This document shows, piece after piece, positions 41,263 to 50,571 of a stretch of 64,000 bases of DNA. The notes beneath the pieces were generated by a model. The model saw only the letters and a program-made list of their open reading frames with translations. It was not told the origin of the DNA and did not search any database. A program made the position numbers and the translations under genes. Each line of letters starts with the position of its first letter. The stretch's first letter is position 1. This stretch comes from a bacterium (GTDB lineage Bacteria > Desulfobacterota > Binatia > DP-6): NCBI GenBank assembly GCA_026129405.1, contig JAHCID010000004.1, positions 1-64,000 on the forward strand. The letters are read 5' to 3'.

Positions 41263-42256
41263 CAAGCTCGCGATCGGCTACGCGTACGGCACGAGCCTTC
41301 TCGCCTGGATGACCGACGGCGCACCGCGTCCGTTCTCGGCGACCTTCGCGGTGACCAACCGCTGCAACCTCCAGTGCAGCTACTGCAACTGCCCCTTCAT
41401 CGACCCGACGCAGCTGGCGCTCGATCGGATCGACGTCCTGTTCGGCCGCCTCCAGGCGATGGGCGTGCGCCGCCTCGGGCTCGCCGGCGGCGAGCCGATG
41501 ATGCGCCGGGACCTCGGCGAGATCGTGGCGCTCGCGAAGGCGCGACGCTTCTTCGTCACCCTGAACTCGAACCTGACGCTCTACGATCGCCACCCCGAGC
41601 GCCTCGCCGGCGCCGACCTCGTCTACACCAGCCTCGACGGCGACGCGGCGGCGCACGCGGCGGCGCGCGGCGCCCGCGCGCACCAGGGTGTGCTCGCGGC
41701 GATCGCGCGCCTGGTCGCGGCGGGCAAGCCGGTGATCGCCATCTGCGTCGTCACCGAGCACAGCCTGGCGCAGGTGGACCACCTCCTCGACCAGGCGGCG
41801 CGGATGGGATTCCGCATGCACTTCCAGCCGCAGTGCACCGACACCGACGTCGTGCGCGGGACGGTGCCCGCGTCGGTGACCAACGAGCGCTTCCGCGCGT
41901 TCTGGCGCCGTCTCCTCGCCGAGAAGCGGCGCGGCCGGCCGATCGTCAGCTCGACGCCGTACCTCGAGTTCCTCGCCGAGTGGCGCGACTTCTCCGTCTC
42001 CGCCTATGCCGAGCCGGGGGCGCGCTGTCCCGCCGGACACGGCTACCTCTACGTCGATCCGCTCGGGCGCGGCTGGGCCTGCGCGTACACCAAGCTCAAG
42101 ATGACCTCGGTCGACCTCCTCGCCGACGACTGGCGCACGGCGTGGGACCGCACGACGCCGTGCACGACCTGCTCCGTCGGGCCGATGCTCGAGTTCAACA
42201 CGCTCTTCCGCCGGCCGCTCGCGGCCGCGCTCGAGGGCCTGCGGAGCTACGGATGA
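41249..42256 (+). CDS. Radical SAM protein with a SPASM-like C-terminus
   Basis: A 335-residue radical SAM enzyme. CNLQCSYC (Cys39, Cys43, Cys46) is the CxxxCxxC cluster motif; GLAGGEPMMRRDLGEI is the GGE SAM-binding segment. The C-terminus (ARCPAGHGYLYVDPLGRGWA, CAYTKLKM, PCTTCSVGP) contains further cysteines in a SPASM/twitch-like arrangement, so at least one auxiliary cluster is expected. Such enzymes modify peptides or other substrates. It lies between a UbiA-like gene and a JmjC gene with overlaps on both sides. No precursor peptide was found next to it. Confidence 0.9.
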   Translation: MRFSDKLAIGYAYGTSLLAWMTDGAPRPFSATFAVTNRCNLQCSYCNCPFIDPTQLALDRIDVLFGRLQAMGVRRLGLAGGEPMMRRDLGEIVALAKARRFFVTLNSNLTLYDRHPERLAGADLVYTSLDGDAAAHAAARGARAHQGVLAAIARLVAAGKPVIAICVVTEHSLAQVDHLLDQAARMGFRMHFQPQCTDTDVVRGTVPASVTNERFRAFWRRLLAEKRRGRPIVSSTPYLEFLAEWRDFSVSAYAEPGARCPAGHGYLYVDPLGRGWACAYTKLKMTSVDLLADDWRTAWDRTTPCTTCSVGPMLEFNTLFRRPLAAALEGLRSYG

Positions 42257-43095
42257 GCGCCGGCGTCCGGGTGCCGGGCGCGGACGACGCGCCGGCGTTC
42301 GCGTTCCGCACGCACCCGCTCGGGCGCGTCGAGGCGCCGGATGCGGAGACGTTCGCGCGCCGCTGGCTCGCGCCGCGCGAGCCCGTGGTGTTGACGGGCC
42401 TGACGCGCGGCTGGGCGCCGCCGTCGATCTGGGCCCCCGACAGCATGGGCGCGCGCTGGGGGGCGGCGCGCGTCGTCGCCGCCGAGCTCGCCGGCGGCAC
42501 GCTGCGCGACGATCCGCACCAGGGCGTGCTCTTCCGGCGCATCGCGCTGCGCACGTTCACCGCGTCGCTCGGGTCTCCGGGCTCGGCGCGTCACTACGTG
42601 ATGGCGCCGACGTGGAACTTCCCGCCGCTCTTCCAGGAGACCTTCCGCGTGCCGGCGTACTGCACCGGCGCACCGCACCTGCGCGCCAAGGTGTGGCTCG
42701 GCAAGGCCGGCACGGTGACGCCGCTCCATCGCGACGTTCCGCACAACCTCCACGTCCACCTCCACGGCCGCAAGCGCTGGCTGCTCTTCCCGCCGGGCGC
42801 GCGCGGCATGTACCCGCGCGGCGTCTTCTCGGGCATGCCGAACTTCTCCACGGTCGACCCCGAGCGTCTCGACGCCGCGGAGCATCCGCGCTTCGGCCGC
42901 ACGCCGGCGCGCGTGGCGACGCTGGCGCCCGGCGAGACGCTCTTCATCCCACACGGGTGGTGGCATCACACGCGTTCGCTCGACGACGCCGTGGCGATGA
43001 ACTTCTGGTGGGGCGGCCGGCTCGTGCAGGGGCTGGCGCACGCCTCGACGGCGTGGAAGCGGCTGCGCGGCATCCGCCGCGACGAGTGGACGTGA
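42253..43095 (+). CDS. JmjC/cupin-8 2-oxoglutarate-dependent oxygenase-like protein
   Basis: A 280-residue cupin-like JmjC protein. PVVLTGLTRGWAPPSIW starts the fold; LGKAGTVTPLHRDVPHNLHV carries the HxD iron ligands (H-R-D), and ETLFIPHGWWHHTRSLDDAV carries the distal His. KRWLLFPPGARGMYPRG is the usual strand for 2-oxoglutarate binding with Lys/Arg. All ligands are present, so hydroxylase activity is likely. ATG 42253 overlaps the radical SAM stop as ATGA. With UbiA and radical SAM this makes a three-gene unit of unknown product. Confidence 0.88.
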   Translation: MSAGVRVPGADDAPAFAFRTHPLGRVEAPDAETFARRWLAPREPVVLTGLTRGWAPPSIWAPDSMGARWGAARVVAAELAGGTLRDDPHQGVLFRRIALRTFTASLGSPGSARHYVMAPTWNFPPLFQETFRVPAYCTGAPHLRAKVWLGKAGTVTPLHRDVPHNLHVHLHGRKRWLLFPPGARGMYPRGVFSGMPNFSTVDPERLDAAEHPRFGRTPARVATLAPGETLFIPHGWWHHTRSLDDAVAMNFWWGGRLVQGLAHASTAWKRLRGIRRDEWT

Positions 43096-43120
43096 GGCGA
43101 CGCGGATTGCGCGCGCCGAC

Positions 43121-45225
43121 CTACCGGCAGCCCGTCCGACGCCAGCGGCCGGGCGGCAGCGCCGGCGTCCAGCGGCGGCCGCCGATGTCCGCCGCGAGCA
43201 CGCGGCTCGCGTCGGCCGCGTCGCGCAGCTCGTAGACGTCGGCCGCGGGCCACTGCGCGCACACCGCTCGGGTCACCTGCGCGTCGGCGTCGAGACCGGG
43301 GCTCCAGACCAGGACGTCGATGCCGTCGGCGGCAAAGCCGTCCTGCGGCAGTGGGCCGCCGTCGTACTCGAGGAAGCCGAGCGGGAACCGGCCCGCGAAC
43401 GCGGTGATCGGGCCGGTGAAGAGCCAGCGCACGTCGCTGCTCACGGCGTGCGCGTGGCCGAGCACGACGACGCGGCCGGCATCGGCGTCGTGCAGCCCCT
43501 CGATCGCGATGGCCGGCGCCGACGCCGGCAGGATGCGCGGGTTGACGCCGTCGAAGAGCGCGGTGCCGCCGACGGCGATGGTCGCGACCGCGGCCGCCGC
43601 GGCTCCGCGTCGCACCGCGTGCGGCAGACGCCGCCCGATGCTGCGCGCGCCCGCGCCGGCCAGCAGCGCGATCGGTAGCGGGATCACCACGGCGTGCACG
43701 ATGTCGACGCGGTCGACCGGCGAGACGAAGGCCGGCGCCAGCGCGATCACGTAGTACGCGACGAGAAATGCTGCGCCCGGCGAGGTCGGCGCCGCGCGCC
43801 CGCAGGCCACGAGGCCGACGCCGAGCAGCGTCGCGCCGAGCGGATCGACGATCGCATCACCCCACAGGCGGATGGCGAGACGCGCGTTCGCGAACGGCTC
43901 GACCAGCGCGCCGAGCACGACGTCGAGCGGTCGCCAGATCTGTGCCGCGCGCGCCTCCGCGAAGGCGCCGATCGGTAGCTGCCCCAGCAGCGCCGGCTCC
44001 AGCAGCGACACCGTGCCGTGTAGATGGAAGTGCTGTGCCATGCGGCCGATCTGCATGACGTCGGGCAGCGCCGGCCCCACGACCGCAACCAACGCGGCGA
44101 GGCCCGCCGCGGCTCCCACCCACAGCTGGCGCCAGTCGCGGCGCAGCTGCCAGAGCGTCACCAGGACGCAGAAGCCGGCGGCGGGGACGACGCCGGGGTA
44201 GGTGAGCGCGACGCCCGACGCCGCGCCGAGCGCGGCCAGCGCCGCGTTCGAGCGTCGCCGGCAGGCCGTGAGCGCGAGCAGCGCGATCGCGGTGCCGTAG
44301 AGCGGCCCCACCAGGAACGGTCCCGGGAAGAACGCGACGAAGCGCGTGTAGGGCGCGAACAGAAACACGGCGACGGCGACCAGCTCCGTGCCGGCTCCGA
44401 CCAGCCGCCGTGCCAGCAGTGCGACGCCCGCTGCGCAGACGGCGAGCCAAGCGATCTGCTGCACCTGCATGGCGGCGAGCGTCAGCGGCACGACGCCCGC
44501 CTGCACGAGCGGCATGCCGTGGAAGGCGGTGAGGATCGCGCCGACGCCGGCGAGATCGGCGTCGAACGGTTGCGTCAGGAGGTTCATGCCGCGCGCAGCG
44601 AACAGCACGAGATCGACCCAGCCGCGCCAGCCGTCGACGACGGTGGCGACGCGCGGCGAGCCGAGGTCGGCCGCGAGGCACCAGCCGGCCCAGAGCGCGA
44701 CCAGTGCGGCGACGGGCAGCGTGCGCCGCCAGCGCGGCACCCGCACGCGCCACGGCAGCGTCAGGATCGCCGCGGGGACGAGGAGTGCGGCGAGATACAC
44801 CGTCTGGCCGCCGGGGCCGAGCCTCGTCGCCCACGGGAACACGGCTGCGTGCAGGAGCGCGATGGCGAGCGCCGTGGCCGCCGGGACGCGCGGCGGCGCG
44901 CTCGCGGCGCGCCGAGCCCGAACGGCTGCCGCCTCACGGGCGACGGCCCGCCCGCGAGCAGCAGCACGGCGCCGGCGAGCGCCAGCAGGCGCAGCGCGAT
45001 CCACGCCGGCGGCACGCCGGGGAAGAGCCGCGTGAGCAGGCCGGCGTCGGGCGGCCCCGCGGGTGCCCCCGCGGGCGGCGGCCAGTAGAGCGGCAGCGCG
45101 TACGCCAGGAAGAGCACCGCTGCGGCGCCGAGGCGCGCAGGCCCCAGCGCGCGCGGGGGACGCGGGTCGACCGGCGGGAGCGGAGACAGGCCGAGTCTGC
45201 TCGCACGAGCGGGAGCGAGCGTCAA
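43121..45225 (-). pseudogene. Multi-pass membrane protein split by a frameshift
   Basis: Two frames together make one GT-C-like membrane protein of about 700 residues. The N-terminal frame (from a TTG at 45225) reads LGAAAVLFLAYALPLYW, then WIALRLLALAGAVLLLAGG; around 44900-44945 the coding signal passes to the next frame, which continues SAPPRVPAATALAIALLHAA and about ten more hydrophobic segments (VYLAALLVPAAILTLPW, AIALLALTACRRR, TYPGVVPAAGFCVLV), ending in a soluble C-terminal part. The second frame alone is 627 codons, but its first ~35 residues are Arg/Ala-rich out-of-frame text. A single-base indel, real or from assembly, is the simplest reading. Function unknown. Confidence 0.6.
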
Positions 45226-45306
45226 ACGCGGCGCCCCCGTTGCCGCTTCCGCGGACGCAGGCTACCCGGAAGGACCGGTATGCACGCCGGCAAAGGAGGA
45301 CCGAGC

Positions 45307-46152
45307 ATGCAGCAGCACCCAGCGCTCACGGCGGGACGCACGGCAGTCGTCACTGGTGCAGCGAGCGGGATCGGGCTCGCCGCGGCGCGCCGCCTGGCGT
45401 CGATGGGCATGCGTGTGTGTCTCGCCGATCTCGACGGCGAGCCGCTGCGCCGCGCCGCCGCCGACGTCGGGCAGCACGCGAGCGCCGGGGCCGACGCCGT
45501 GCTCGCCGTCGGTACGGACGTCTCCCGGGTGGAAGACCTCGAGCGGCTCCAGGCGGTCGTCATGCGCGAGCTCGGCGACGTCGCGTTCCTCATGAACAAT
45601 GCCGGCATCGGCACGGGCGGCGGTCCGCTCGAGCATCCCGAGCGTTGGCGCCGACTGCTCGACGTCAACCTCTGGGGCGTGATCCACGGCTGCCAGACGT
45701 TCGTGCCGACGATGATCGCCGAGGACCGGCCCGGCTGCGTCGTCAACACCGGCTCGAAGCAGGGCATCACGACGCCGCCCGGCAACACGGCCTACAACGT
45801 CGCCAAGGCCGGCGTGAAGGTCTACACCGAGGGCCTCGCGCACGATCTGCGCAACCGGCCGGGCTGTCGCGTGACCGCGCATCTCCTGATCCCCGGCTTC
45901 ACGTTCACGGGCATGACGGGCGCCGCCGAGAAGCCCGCCGGCGCGTGGACGCCCGAGCAGGTCGTCGAGTTCCTGCTCGCGGGTCTCTCGGCGGGCGACT
46001 TCTACGTCCTGTGTCCCGACGACGACGTCACGCGCGCGATGGACGAGCGCCGCATGCAGTGGGCGATCGGCGACGTGATCGAGAACCGTCCCGCGCTGTC
46101 GCGCTGGCACCCGGATTGGGCCGAAGCCTTCGCGGCGTTCATGCGCGCGTAG
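45307..46152 (+). CDS. Short-chain dehydrogenase/reductase
   Basis: A 281-residue SDR: VVTGAASGIGLAAARRLASM, CLADLDGEPL (Asp favouring NAD), LMNNAGIGTGGGPLEHPERW, catalytic Ser in VVNTGSKQGITT, and Tyr/Lys in NTAYNVAKAGVKVY. The C-terminal part is longer than usual (AGDFYVLCPDDDVTRAMDER), a feature of a subgroup found in catabolic bacteria. ATG 45307 follows AAAGGAGGACCGAGC, an excellent ribosome-binding site; an earlier ATG at 45280 lacks one. It is divergent from the frame-split membrane protein. Substrate unknown. Confidence 0.9.
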   Translation: MQQHPALTAGRTAVVTGAASGIGLAAARRLASMGMRVCLADLDGEPLRRAAADVGQHASAGADAVLAVGTDVSRVEDLERLQAVVMRELGDVAFLMNNAGIGTGGGPLEHPERWRRLLDVNLWGVIHGCQTFVPTMIAEDRPGCVVNTGSKQGITTPPGNTAYNVAKAGVKVYTEGLAHDLRNRPGCRVTAHLLIPGFTFTGMTGAAEKPAGAWTPEQVVEFLLAGLSAGDFYVLCPDDDVTRAMDERRMQWAIGDVIENRPALSRWHPDWAEAFAAFMRA

Positions 46153-46159
46153 GCGCGCC

Positions 46160-46573
46160 TCAGCCGGGACGGACGTCGCCGCGCGGCGTCTCGGTGCGGA
46201 ACCCGGCGAAGGCCCATACCAGCAGGTAGAACGGCCCCCAGACGAGTGCCGCCCACGTCGCCTGGCGGACGGCAAGCGTGCGGACGGCGCGGCGCCATCG
46301 GACGGTGGTCCAGCGCGGCACGTCGCGCGTGGTGTCGACGACGGGCGGGGGCGCGCGCAGCGCGCCGAGCAGCCGGTCGGTGAAGCCGAGCGCGGCGGGG
46401 TCGGGCGGCACCGCGCATTCGTCGTAAGGCGGGGCGTCGGTCTCGACGCAGGTATTGCCGAGGGGCGCGAAGAGCGGCTCGGCCGTCCACCAGACGAGCG
46501 CCACGGCACCGAGCGCCCAGAGGAGCAGCGTCAGCCGCCAGAAGCCGCGGCGCAGAGCCAGTGCGGACGCCAC
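46160..46573 (-). CDS. Small membrane protein of unknown function
   Basis: About 137 residues. A first hydrophobic segment (LTLLLWALGAVALVWW) near residue 17 is followed by a loop with two cysteines (GNTCVETDAPPYDECAVPPD), which could form a periplasmic disulfide, and a second segment near the end (WAALVWGPFYLLVWAFAGF). The GTG at 46573 is the first usable start after the poly-G tract at 46585; the true N-terminus could be longer if that tract is an artefact. It lies downstream of EF-G on the same strand. I do not recognise the family. Confidence 0.55.
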   Translation of the reverse strand: MASALALRRGFWRLTLLLWALGAVALVWWTAEPLFAPLGNTCVETDAPPYDECAVPPDPAALGFTDRLLGALRAPPPVVDTTRDVPRWTTVRWRRAVRTLAVRQATWAALVWGPFYLLVWAFAGFRTETPRGDVRPG

Positions 46574-46584
46574 GGCGCGACGCT

Positions 46585-46652
46585 GGGGGGGGGGGGGGGG
46601 GGGGGCGGCCGCGGGGGGCGGGGGGGGGGGGGGGGGCGGGCCCCCCCCCCCC
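46585..46652. repeat. Poly-G/poly-C tract
   Basis: A run of 21 G (46585-46605), then CGGCCGC and six G, then 17 G (46620-46636), C, GGG and 12 C (46641-46652). The G and C runs can fold on themselves. Homopolymers of this length are unlike the rest of the window. Either an assembly or sequencing artefact or a real unstable tract between EF-G and the small membrane gene. Confidence 0.8.
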
Positions 46653-46659
46653 GCCGGGA

Positions 46660-48777
46660 TCACTTCTTGCCCGCCTCGGCCGCGAGCTTCTCGCGGTGCT
46701 TCTTGATCATCTCCTCCTGCTCGCTCTTCGGCAGGGCGGCGTACTTCGCGAACTCCATCGTGAAGGTGCCCTTGCCCTGGGTGGCGGAGCGGAGGTCGGT
46801 GGCGAAGCCGAACATGTTGTTCAGCGGCACCTCGGCGGTGACGGTGACGGCGGCGTCGTCGGCGACCGTGTCGACGATCATGCCGCGGCGCTGGTTGAGG
46901 AGCCCGACGACGGCGCCCTGGCCCTCGCTCGGCGCCTCGACCTCGACCTTCATGAGCGGCTCGAGGATGACCGGCCTGGCGCGCTCGAAGCCCTCGCGGA
47001 AGGCCATGAGCGCCGCCGTCTTGAACGCCATCTCCGACGAGTCGACCGCGTGCGAGGCGCCGTCGTTGATGGTGGCGCGCACGCCGACGACCGGGAAGCC
47101 GACCAGCGAGCCCTTCTTCACCGCCTCGCGGAAGCCCTTGTCGCAGGCGGGGATGAACTCGCGCGGGATGGCGCCGCCGGTGATCTCGTCGACGAACTCG
47201 TAGGACTCGACCGAATCGCTCGGCAGCGGCTCGATGAAGCCGCCGACCTTCGCGTACTGGCCCGAGCCGCCGGTCTGCTTCTTGTGCGTGTACATGAACT
47301 CGCCGCGCGTCGTGATCGCCTCGCGGTAGGCGACCTGCGGCTTGCCGGCGATCACGTCGCAATTGTACTCGCGACGCATGCGCTCCATGTAGATGTCGAG
47401 GTGGAGCTCGCCCATGCCGCTGATGATCGTCTCGCCGGACTCCTCGTCCTGGTGGACGCGGAAGGTGGGGTCTTCCTTGGTGAAGCGGTTGAGCGCCTTC
47501 GAGAAGTTCTGCTCCCCGGCGCGCTCCTTCGGCCGCACCGCCAGCGAGATCACCGCCGCCGGCACGTGCATCGAGGTCAGCGTGACGTTGAGCTTGCCGT
47601 CGGTGAAGGTCTCGCCCGACGAGCACTCGACGCCGTAGAACGCGACGATGTCGCCGGGCCCGGCCGACTGGATCTCCTCGCGCTCGTCCGAGTGCATGCG
47701 GAACATGCGCGGCACGCGCACCTTGCGCAGCTGGTTCGACGTGTTGATGATCGTGTCGCCGGTGCGGACCGTGCCCTGGTAGACGCGGAAGTAGGTGAGC
47801 TGGCCGTACTTGTCCTGCGTCAGCTTGAACGCCAGCCCGACCATCGCGCCCTCGGGGTCGGGCGAGAGCAGGATCTTGTGCTCGCCGCCCTGCTGGTCGT
47901 AGGCCTCGTTCTCGCGCTCGGTCGGGTTCGGCAGGTACATGCAGACCGCGTCGAGCAGCAGCTGGACGCCCTTGTTGCGGAAGGCCGAGCCGCACATGAC
48001 GGGCGTCATCTTGAGGGCGAGGGTGGCGCGGCGGATCGCGGCGCGCAGCTCCTCGACCTTGATCTCCTCGCCGCCGAGGTACTTCTCGGCGAGCTCGTCG
48101 TCGACCTCGGCGACCTGCTCGATCAGCTCCTCGTGCGCCTTCTGGGTGCGCTCGGCGTACTCGGCGGGCACGTCCTCCTTGCGGATGTTCTCGCCGTTGT
48201 CGCCGTCGAAGTAGTAGGCCTTGCGGTTGACCGCGTCGATGATGCCCTGGAAGCGGTCCTCGGCGCCGATCGGCACCTGCAGCTTCACGGCGTGGTGATG
48301 GAGCTTCTCCTTCAGCATCGCCGCGACCCGGTCGTAGTCGGCACCCGGGTTGTCCATCTTGTTGACGAAGGCGATGCGCGGAACCTTGTACCGCTTCATC
48401 TGGCGGTCGACGGTGATCGACTGCGACTGCACGCCCTTGCCGGAGTCGAGCACCAGGATCGCACCGTCGAGGACGCGCAGCGCGCGCTCCACCTCGATGG
48501 TGAAGTCGACGTGCCCGGGCGTGTCGATGATGTTGACGTTGTGCTCCGGTAGCTGGTCGCGGGAGCCACGCCACAGGCAGTACGTCGCCGCCGACTGGAT
48601 GGTGATGCCCTTCTCGCGCTCGAGATCCATCGAGTCCATCTTGGCGCCGACGCCGTCCTTGCCGCGCACCTCGTGGATCGCGTGGATGCGACCCGTGTAA
48701 TAGAGGATGCGCTCGGTGAGCGTCGTCTTGCCGGAGTCGATGTGGGCGGAGATGCCGATGTTGCGGATGGTGTCCAT
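46660..48777 (-). CDS. fusA: Elongation factor G, spdEFG1/mtEFG1-like
   Basis: A 705-residue translational GTPase. G1 is [14 protein letters not shown] (Ser instead of the Ala found in most EF-Gs), switch [14 protein letters not shown]3 DTPGHVDFT (residues 85-93) and G4 NKMD. The stretch [20 protein letters not shown] and the Ser in HIDSGKTT are features of mitochondrial EF-G1 and the bacterial spdEFG1 group. Domains II-V follow ([37 protein letters not shown]). It would catalyse ribosomal translocation. It is not in a str operon: no rpsL, rpsG or tuf genes lie beside it. The start ATG 48777 matches the family N-terminus. Confidence 0.93.
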   Translation of the reverse strand: MDTIRNIGISAHIDSGKTTLTERILYYTGRIHAIHEVRGKDGVGAKMDSMDLEREKGITIQSAATYCLWRGSRDQLPEHNVNIIDTPGHVDFTIEVERALRVLDGAILVLDSGKGVQSQSITVDRQMKRYKVPRIAFVNKMDNPGADYDRVAAMLKEKLHHHAVKLQVPIGAEDRFQGIIDAVNRKAYYFDGDNGENIRKEDVPAEYAERTQKAHEELIEQVAEVDDELAEKYLGGEEIKVEELRAAIRRATLALKMTPVMCGSAFRNKGVQLLLDAVCMYLPNPTERENEAYDQQGGEHKILLSPDPEGAMVGLAFKLTQDKYGQLTYFRVYQGTVRTGDTIINTSNQLRKVRVPRMFRMHSDEREEIQSAGPGDIVAFYGVECSSGETFTDGKLNVTLTSMHVPAAVISLAVRPKERAGEQNFSKALNRFTKEDPTFRVHQDEESGETIISGMGELHLDIYMERMRREYNCDVIAGKPQVAYREAITTRGEFMYTHKKQTGGSGQYAKVGGFIEPLPSDSVESYEFVDEITGGAIPREFIPACDKGFREAVKKGSLVGFPVVGVRATINDGASHAVDSSEMAFKTAALMAFREGFERARPVILEPLMKVEVEAPSEGQGAVVGLLNQRRGMIVDTVADDAAVTVTAEVPLNNMFGFATDLRSATQGKGTFTMEFAKYAALPKSEQEEMIKKHREKLAAEAGKK

Positions 48778-49166
48778 AGGTTGTCCTAAACCCGCCACTT
48801 TGCCCGAACACATCCTCCGGAGAAAGACCCGTCGTCAAATTTTCGTCACTCACCTCGCTCCCGAACGCCCGGGCATCGCGCCGGGGGCGCGATGCGGGAA
48901 AACCCGTACGCGAGTCTTGCCCGCGCCCGCTCGCCGCGCTCGGCCGCGGCGTCGCGCTCCAAGAGAGGTCCGAGGAGAAGCTCCGAGGAGAGCACCGAGG
49001 CGATGCGCGGCATGCTGGCGATGGTGGTGACGGCGGCCCAGGGCTGGGATGGCCGCGACCCGGTGTGCGCCGGCTCGGGGGATGCGGGTGCCCTGGACGG
49101 CGGGGAATTTCGCGCGCTGCCGAGGAATGGCTTGCCCCCCGAGCAGCCGGATCCGTAGAACCGCAC
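48778..49166. other. Divergent intergenic region between EF-G and the CAP-GH26 gene
   Basis: About 390 bases. On the minus strand TTGACG (48838-48833), preceded by an AT-rich AAAATT, is a possible -35 of the EF-G gene, but I see no good -10. Beyond 48850 the sequence is G+C-rich with no recognised gene; it holds the upstream region of the plus-strand gene. Confidence 0.4.
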
Positions 49167-50567
49167 GTGACCTTCGCCCGCGCGCTGCCCTCGCTGCTGC
49201 TGCTCACCATGTCGACCGGCTGCGTGGAGCTGATCCCGCCCCGCGTGGCGACCCTGCGCACGAATGCGGGAAGTCCCATGGTGCGCTCGGTGCCGTCGCT
49301 CGCCGCGGCCGCGAAGGCCAGCGCGGCGCGGATGTGCGCCGCCGGGGTCGCGAGCCCGGCGGCGCACGCGCTCACGACCTACGGCGAGCCCACGACGACC
49401 GCCGTCCACGAGCTCGCCGCGTCGGCGGTGCTCGATCCGGGGCTCGAGCGGCCCATCGATCGCAACGGCGTCGCCACGAACGTCGTCTGGGCGGCGTGGG
49501 CGAACGATCCCGTGCTGGTCGAAGCACGCTGGAACGAGATCGGGGTCGGCGAGGTCGAGTGCGCCGACGGCAAGCTCTACATGAGCCTCGTCCTGCGCGA
49601 CGTGCCGCCCGGACTGCACCCCGAGGGCAAGACGTGGCTCTTCATGGGGCAGGAGCTCGGCGCCGTCGGCGGCTTTCCGGCCTCGCTCGGCTTCGGCTAC
49701 GTCCACGACCAGGGCTACGTCGATTACGTCGGCATGCCCGAGGGCGTGACGATCTACACCGACGTCCGCTTCACGTTCCTGCTCCGCCACCGCGTGAACT
49801 TCGGGACCGGAGATCTGTGCGGCCAGTGCTACCTCGACAACCCGGCGTTCGCCGGGCGGATGATCGCCATCGGCCTGTACATGGTCGGCGATCTCGAGAA
49901 CGTGGTCTCCGGCGCGCGCGACGCCAGCATCACGACGCTGGGCGAGTTCATCCGCGACGTCGGCCGGCCCGTCTTCCTGCGCATCGGCTACGAGTTCGAC
50001 GGCAGCTGGAACGGCTACGACAAGGCGCTCTACGTCCAGGCGTTCCGCCGCATCATGGACCGGCTGCGGGCCGAGGGCGTGACCAACGTGGTGTCCGTCT
50101 GGCAGTCGAGCGGCTTCACGACGAGCCGGTCGACGCTGCTCCAGTGGTACCCCGGCGACGACTACGTCGACTGGGTCGGCTACTCGTACTTCAAGCAGTC
50201 GAACCCGAGCGGCGGTATGATGACGATCGCGCGCGAGCGCCGGAAGCCGGTGATGATCGCCGAGGCGACGCCGCAGCGGAACCTCTCGCTGGGCGACGAG
50301 CAGACGCACTGGGACACGTGGTTCGCGCCGTTCTTCGCGCACGTCCACGCCAACGCGGACATCGTGAAGAACGTCGCCTACATCAACACGCGCTGGTTCG
50401 ATCAGCCCGAGTGGGGTGCCGGCTGGGGCGACTCGCGCGTCCAGATCCGCCCGCTCGTCAAGGCGAGCTGGATCGCCGAGATGCAGGATCCGATGTGGGC
50501 GCCCGGCGATTTCGCGAACGCGGCCAACACCTACGTGCTGACGCCGCACGACCTGACGCCGCCGTAG
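49167..50567 (+). CDS. Secreted CAP-domain/GH26-like protein
   Basis: About 466 residues. The GTG start gives VTFARALPSLLLLTMSTGC, a lipoprotein-like or ordinary signal peptide. Residues ~30-150 resemble a CAP/SCP domain (PMVRSVPSLAAAAKASAARM then CAAGVASPAAH, and EARWNEIGVGEVECADGKLY). The C-terminal ~300 residues look like a GH26-type beta-mannanase/endoglucanase barrel with GRPVFLRIGYEFDGSWNGYD (acid/base Glu), GVTNVVSVWQSSG, and KPVMIAEATPQ (nucleophile Glu). Both catalytic residues are present, so it may be active outside the cell on a polysaccharide. The combination is unusual. The gene is monocistronic. Confidence 0.72.
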   Translation: MTFARALPSLLLLTMSTGCVELIPPRVATLRTNAGSPMVRSVPSLAAAAKASAARMCAAGVASPAAHALTTYGEPTTTAVHELAASAVLDPGLERPIDRNGVATNVVWAAWANDPVLVEARWNEIGVGEVECADGKLYMSLVLRDVPPGLHPEGKTWLFMGQELGAVGGFPASLGFGYVHDQGYVDYVGMPEGVTIYTDVRFTFLLRHRVNFGTGDLCGQCYLDNPAFAGRMIAIGLYMVGDLENVVSGARDASITTLGEFIRDVGRPVFLRIGYEFDGSWNGYDKALYVQAFRRIMDRLRAEGVTNVVSVWQSSGFTTSRSTLLQWYPGDDYVDWVGYSYFKQSNPSGGMMTIARERRKPVMIAEATPQRNLSLGDEQTHWDTWFAPFFAHVHANADIVKNVAYINTRWFDQPEWGAGWGDSRVQIRPLVKASWIAEMQDPMWAPGDFANAANTYVLTPHDLTPP

Positions 50568-50571
50568 GGCG

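Noticed and set aside
46561-48552. A 660-codon open frame antisense to EF-G
   Set aside because: Composition follows from the EF-G codons read backwards; no domain, start signal or hydrophobic pattern of its own.
46160-49375. One giant protein running through the poly-G tract and EF-G in another frame
   Set aside because: The frame over EF-G is antisense-like noise and the poly-Pro stretch comes from the homopolymer. Only the last ~137 codons look like protein.
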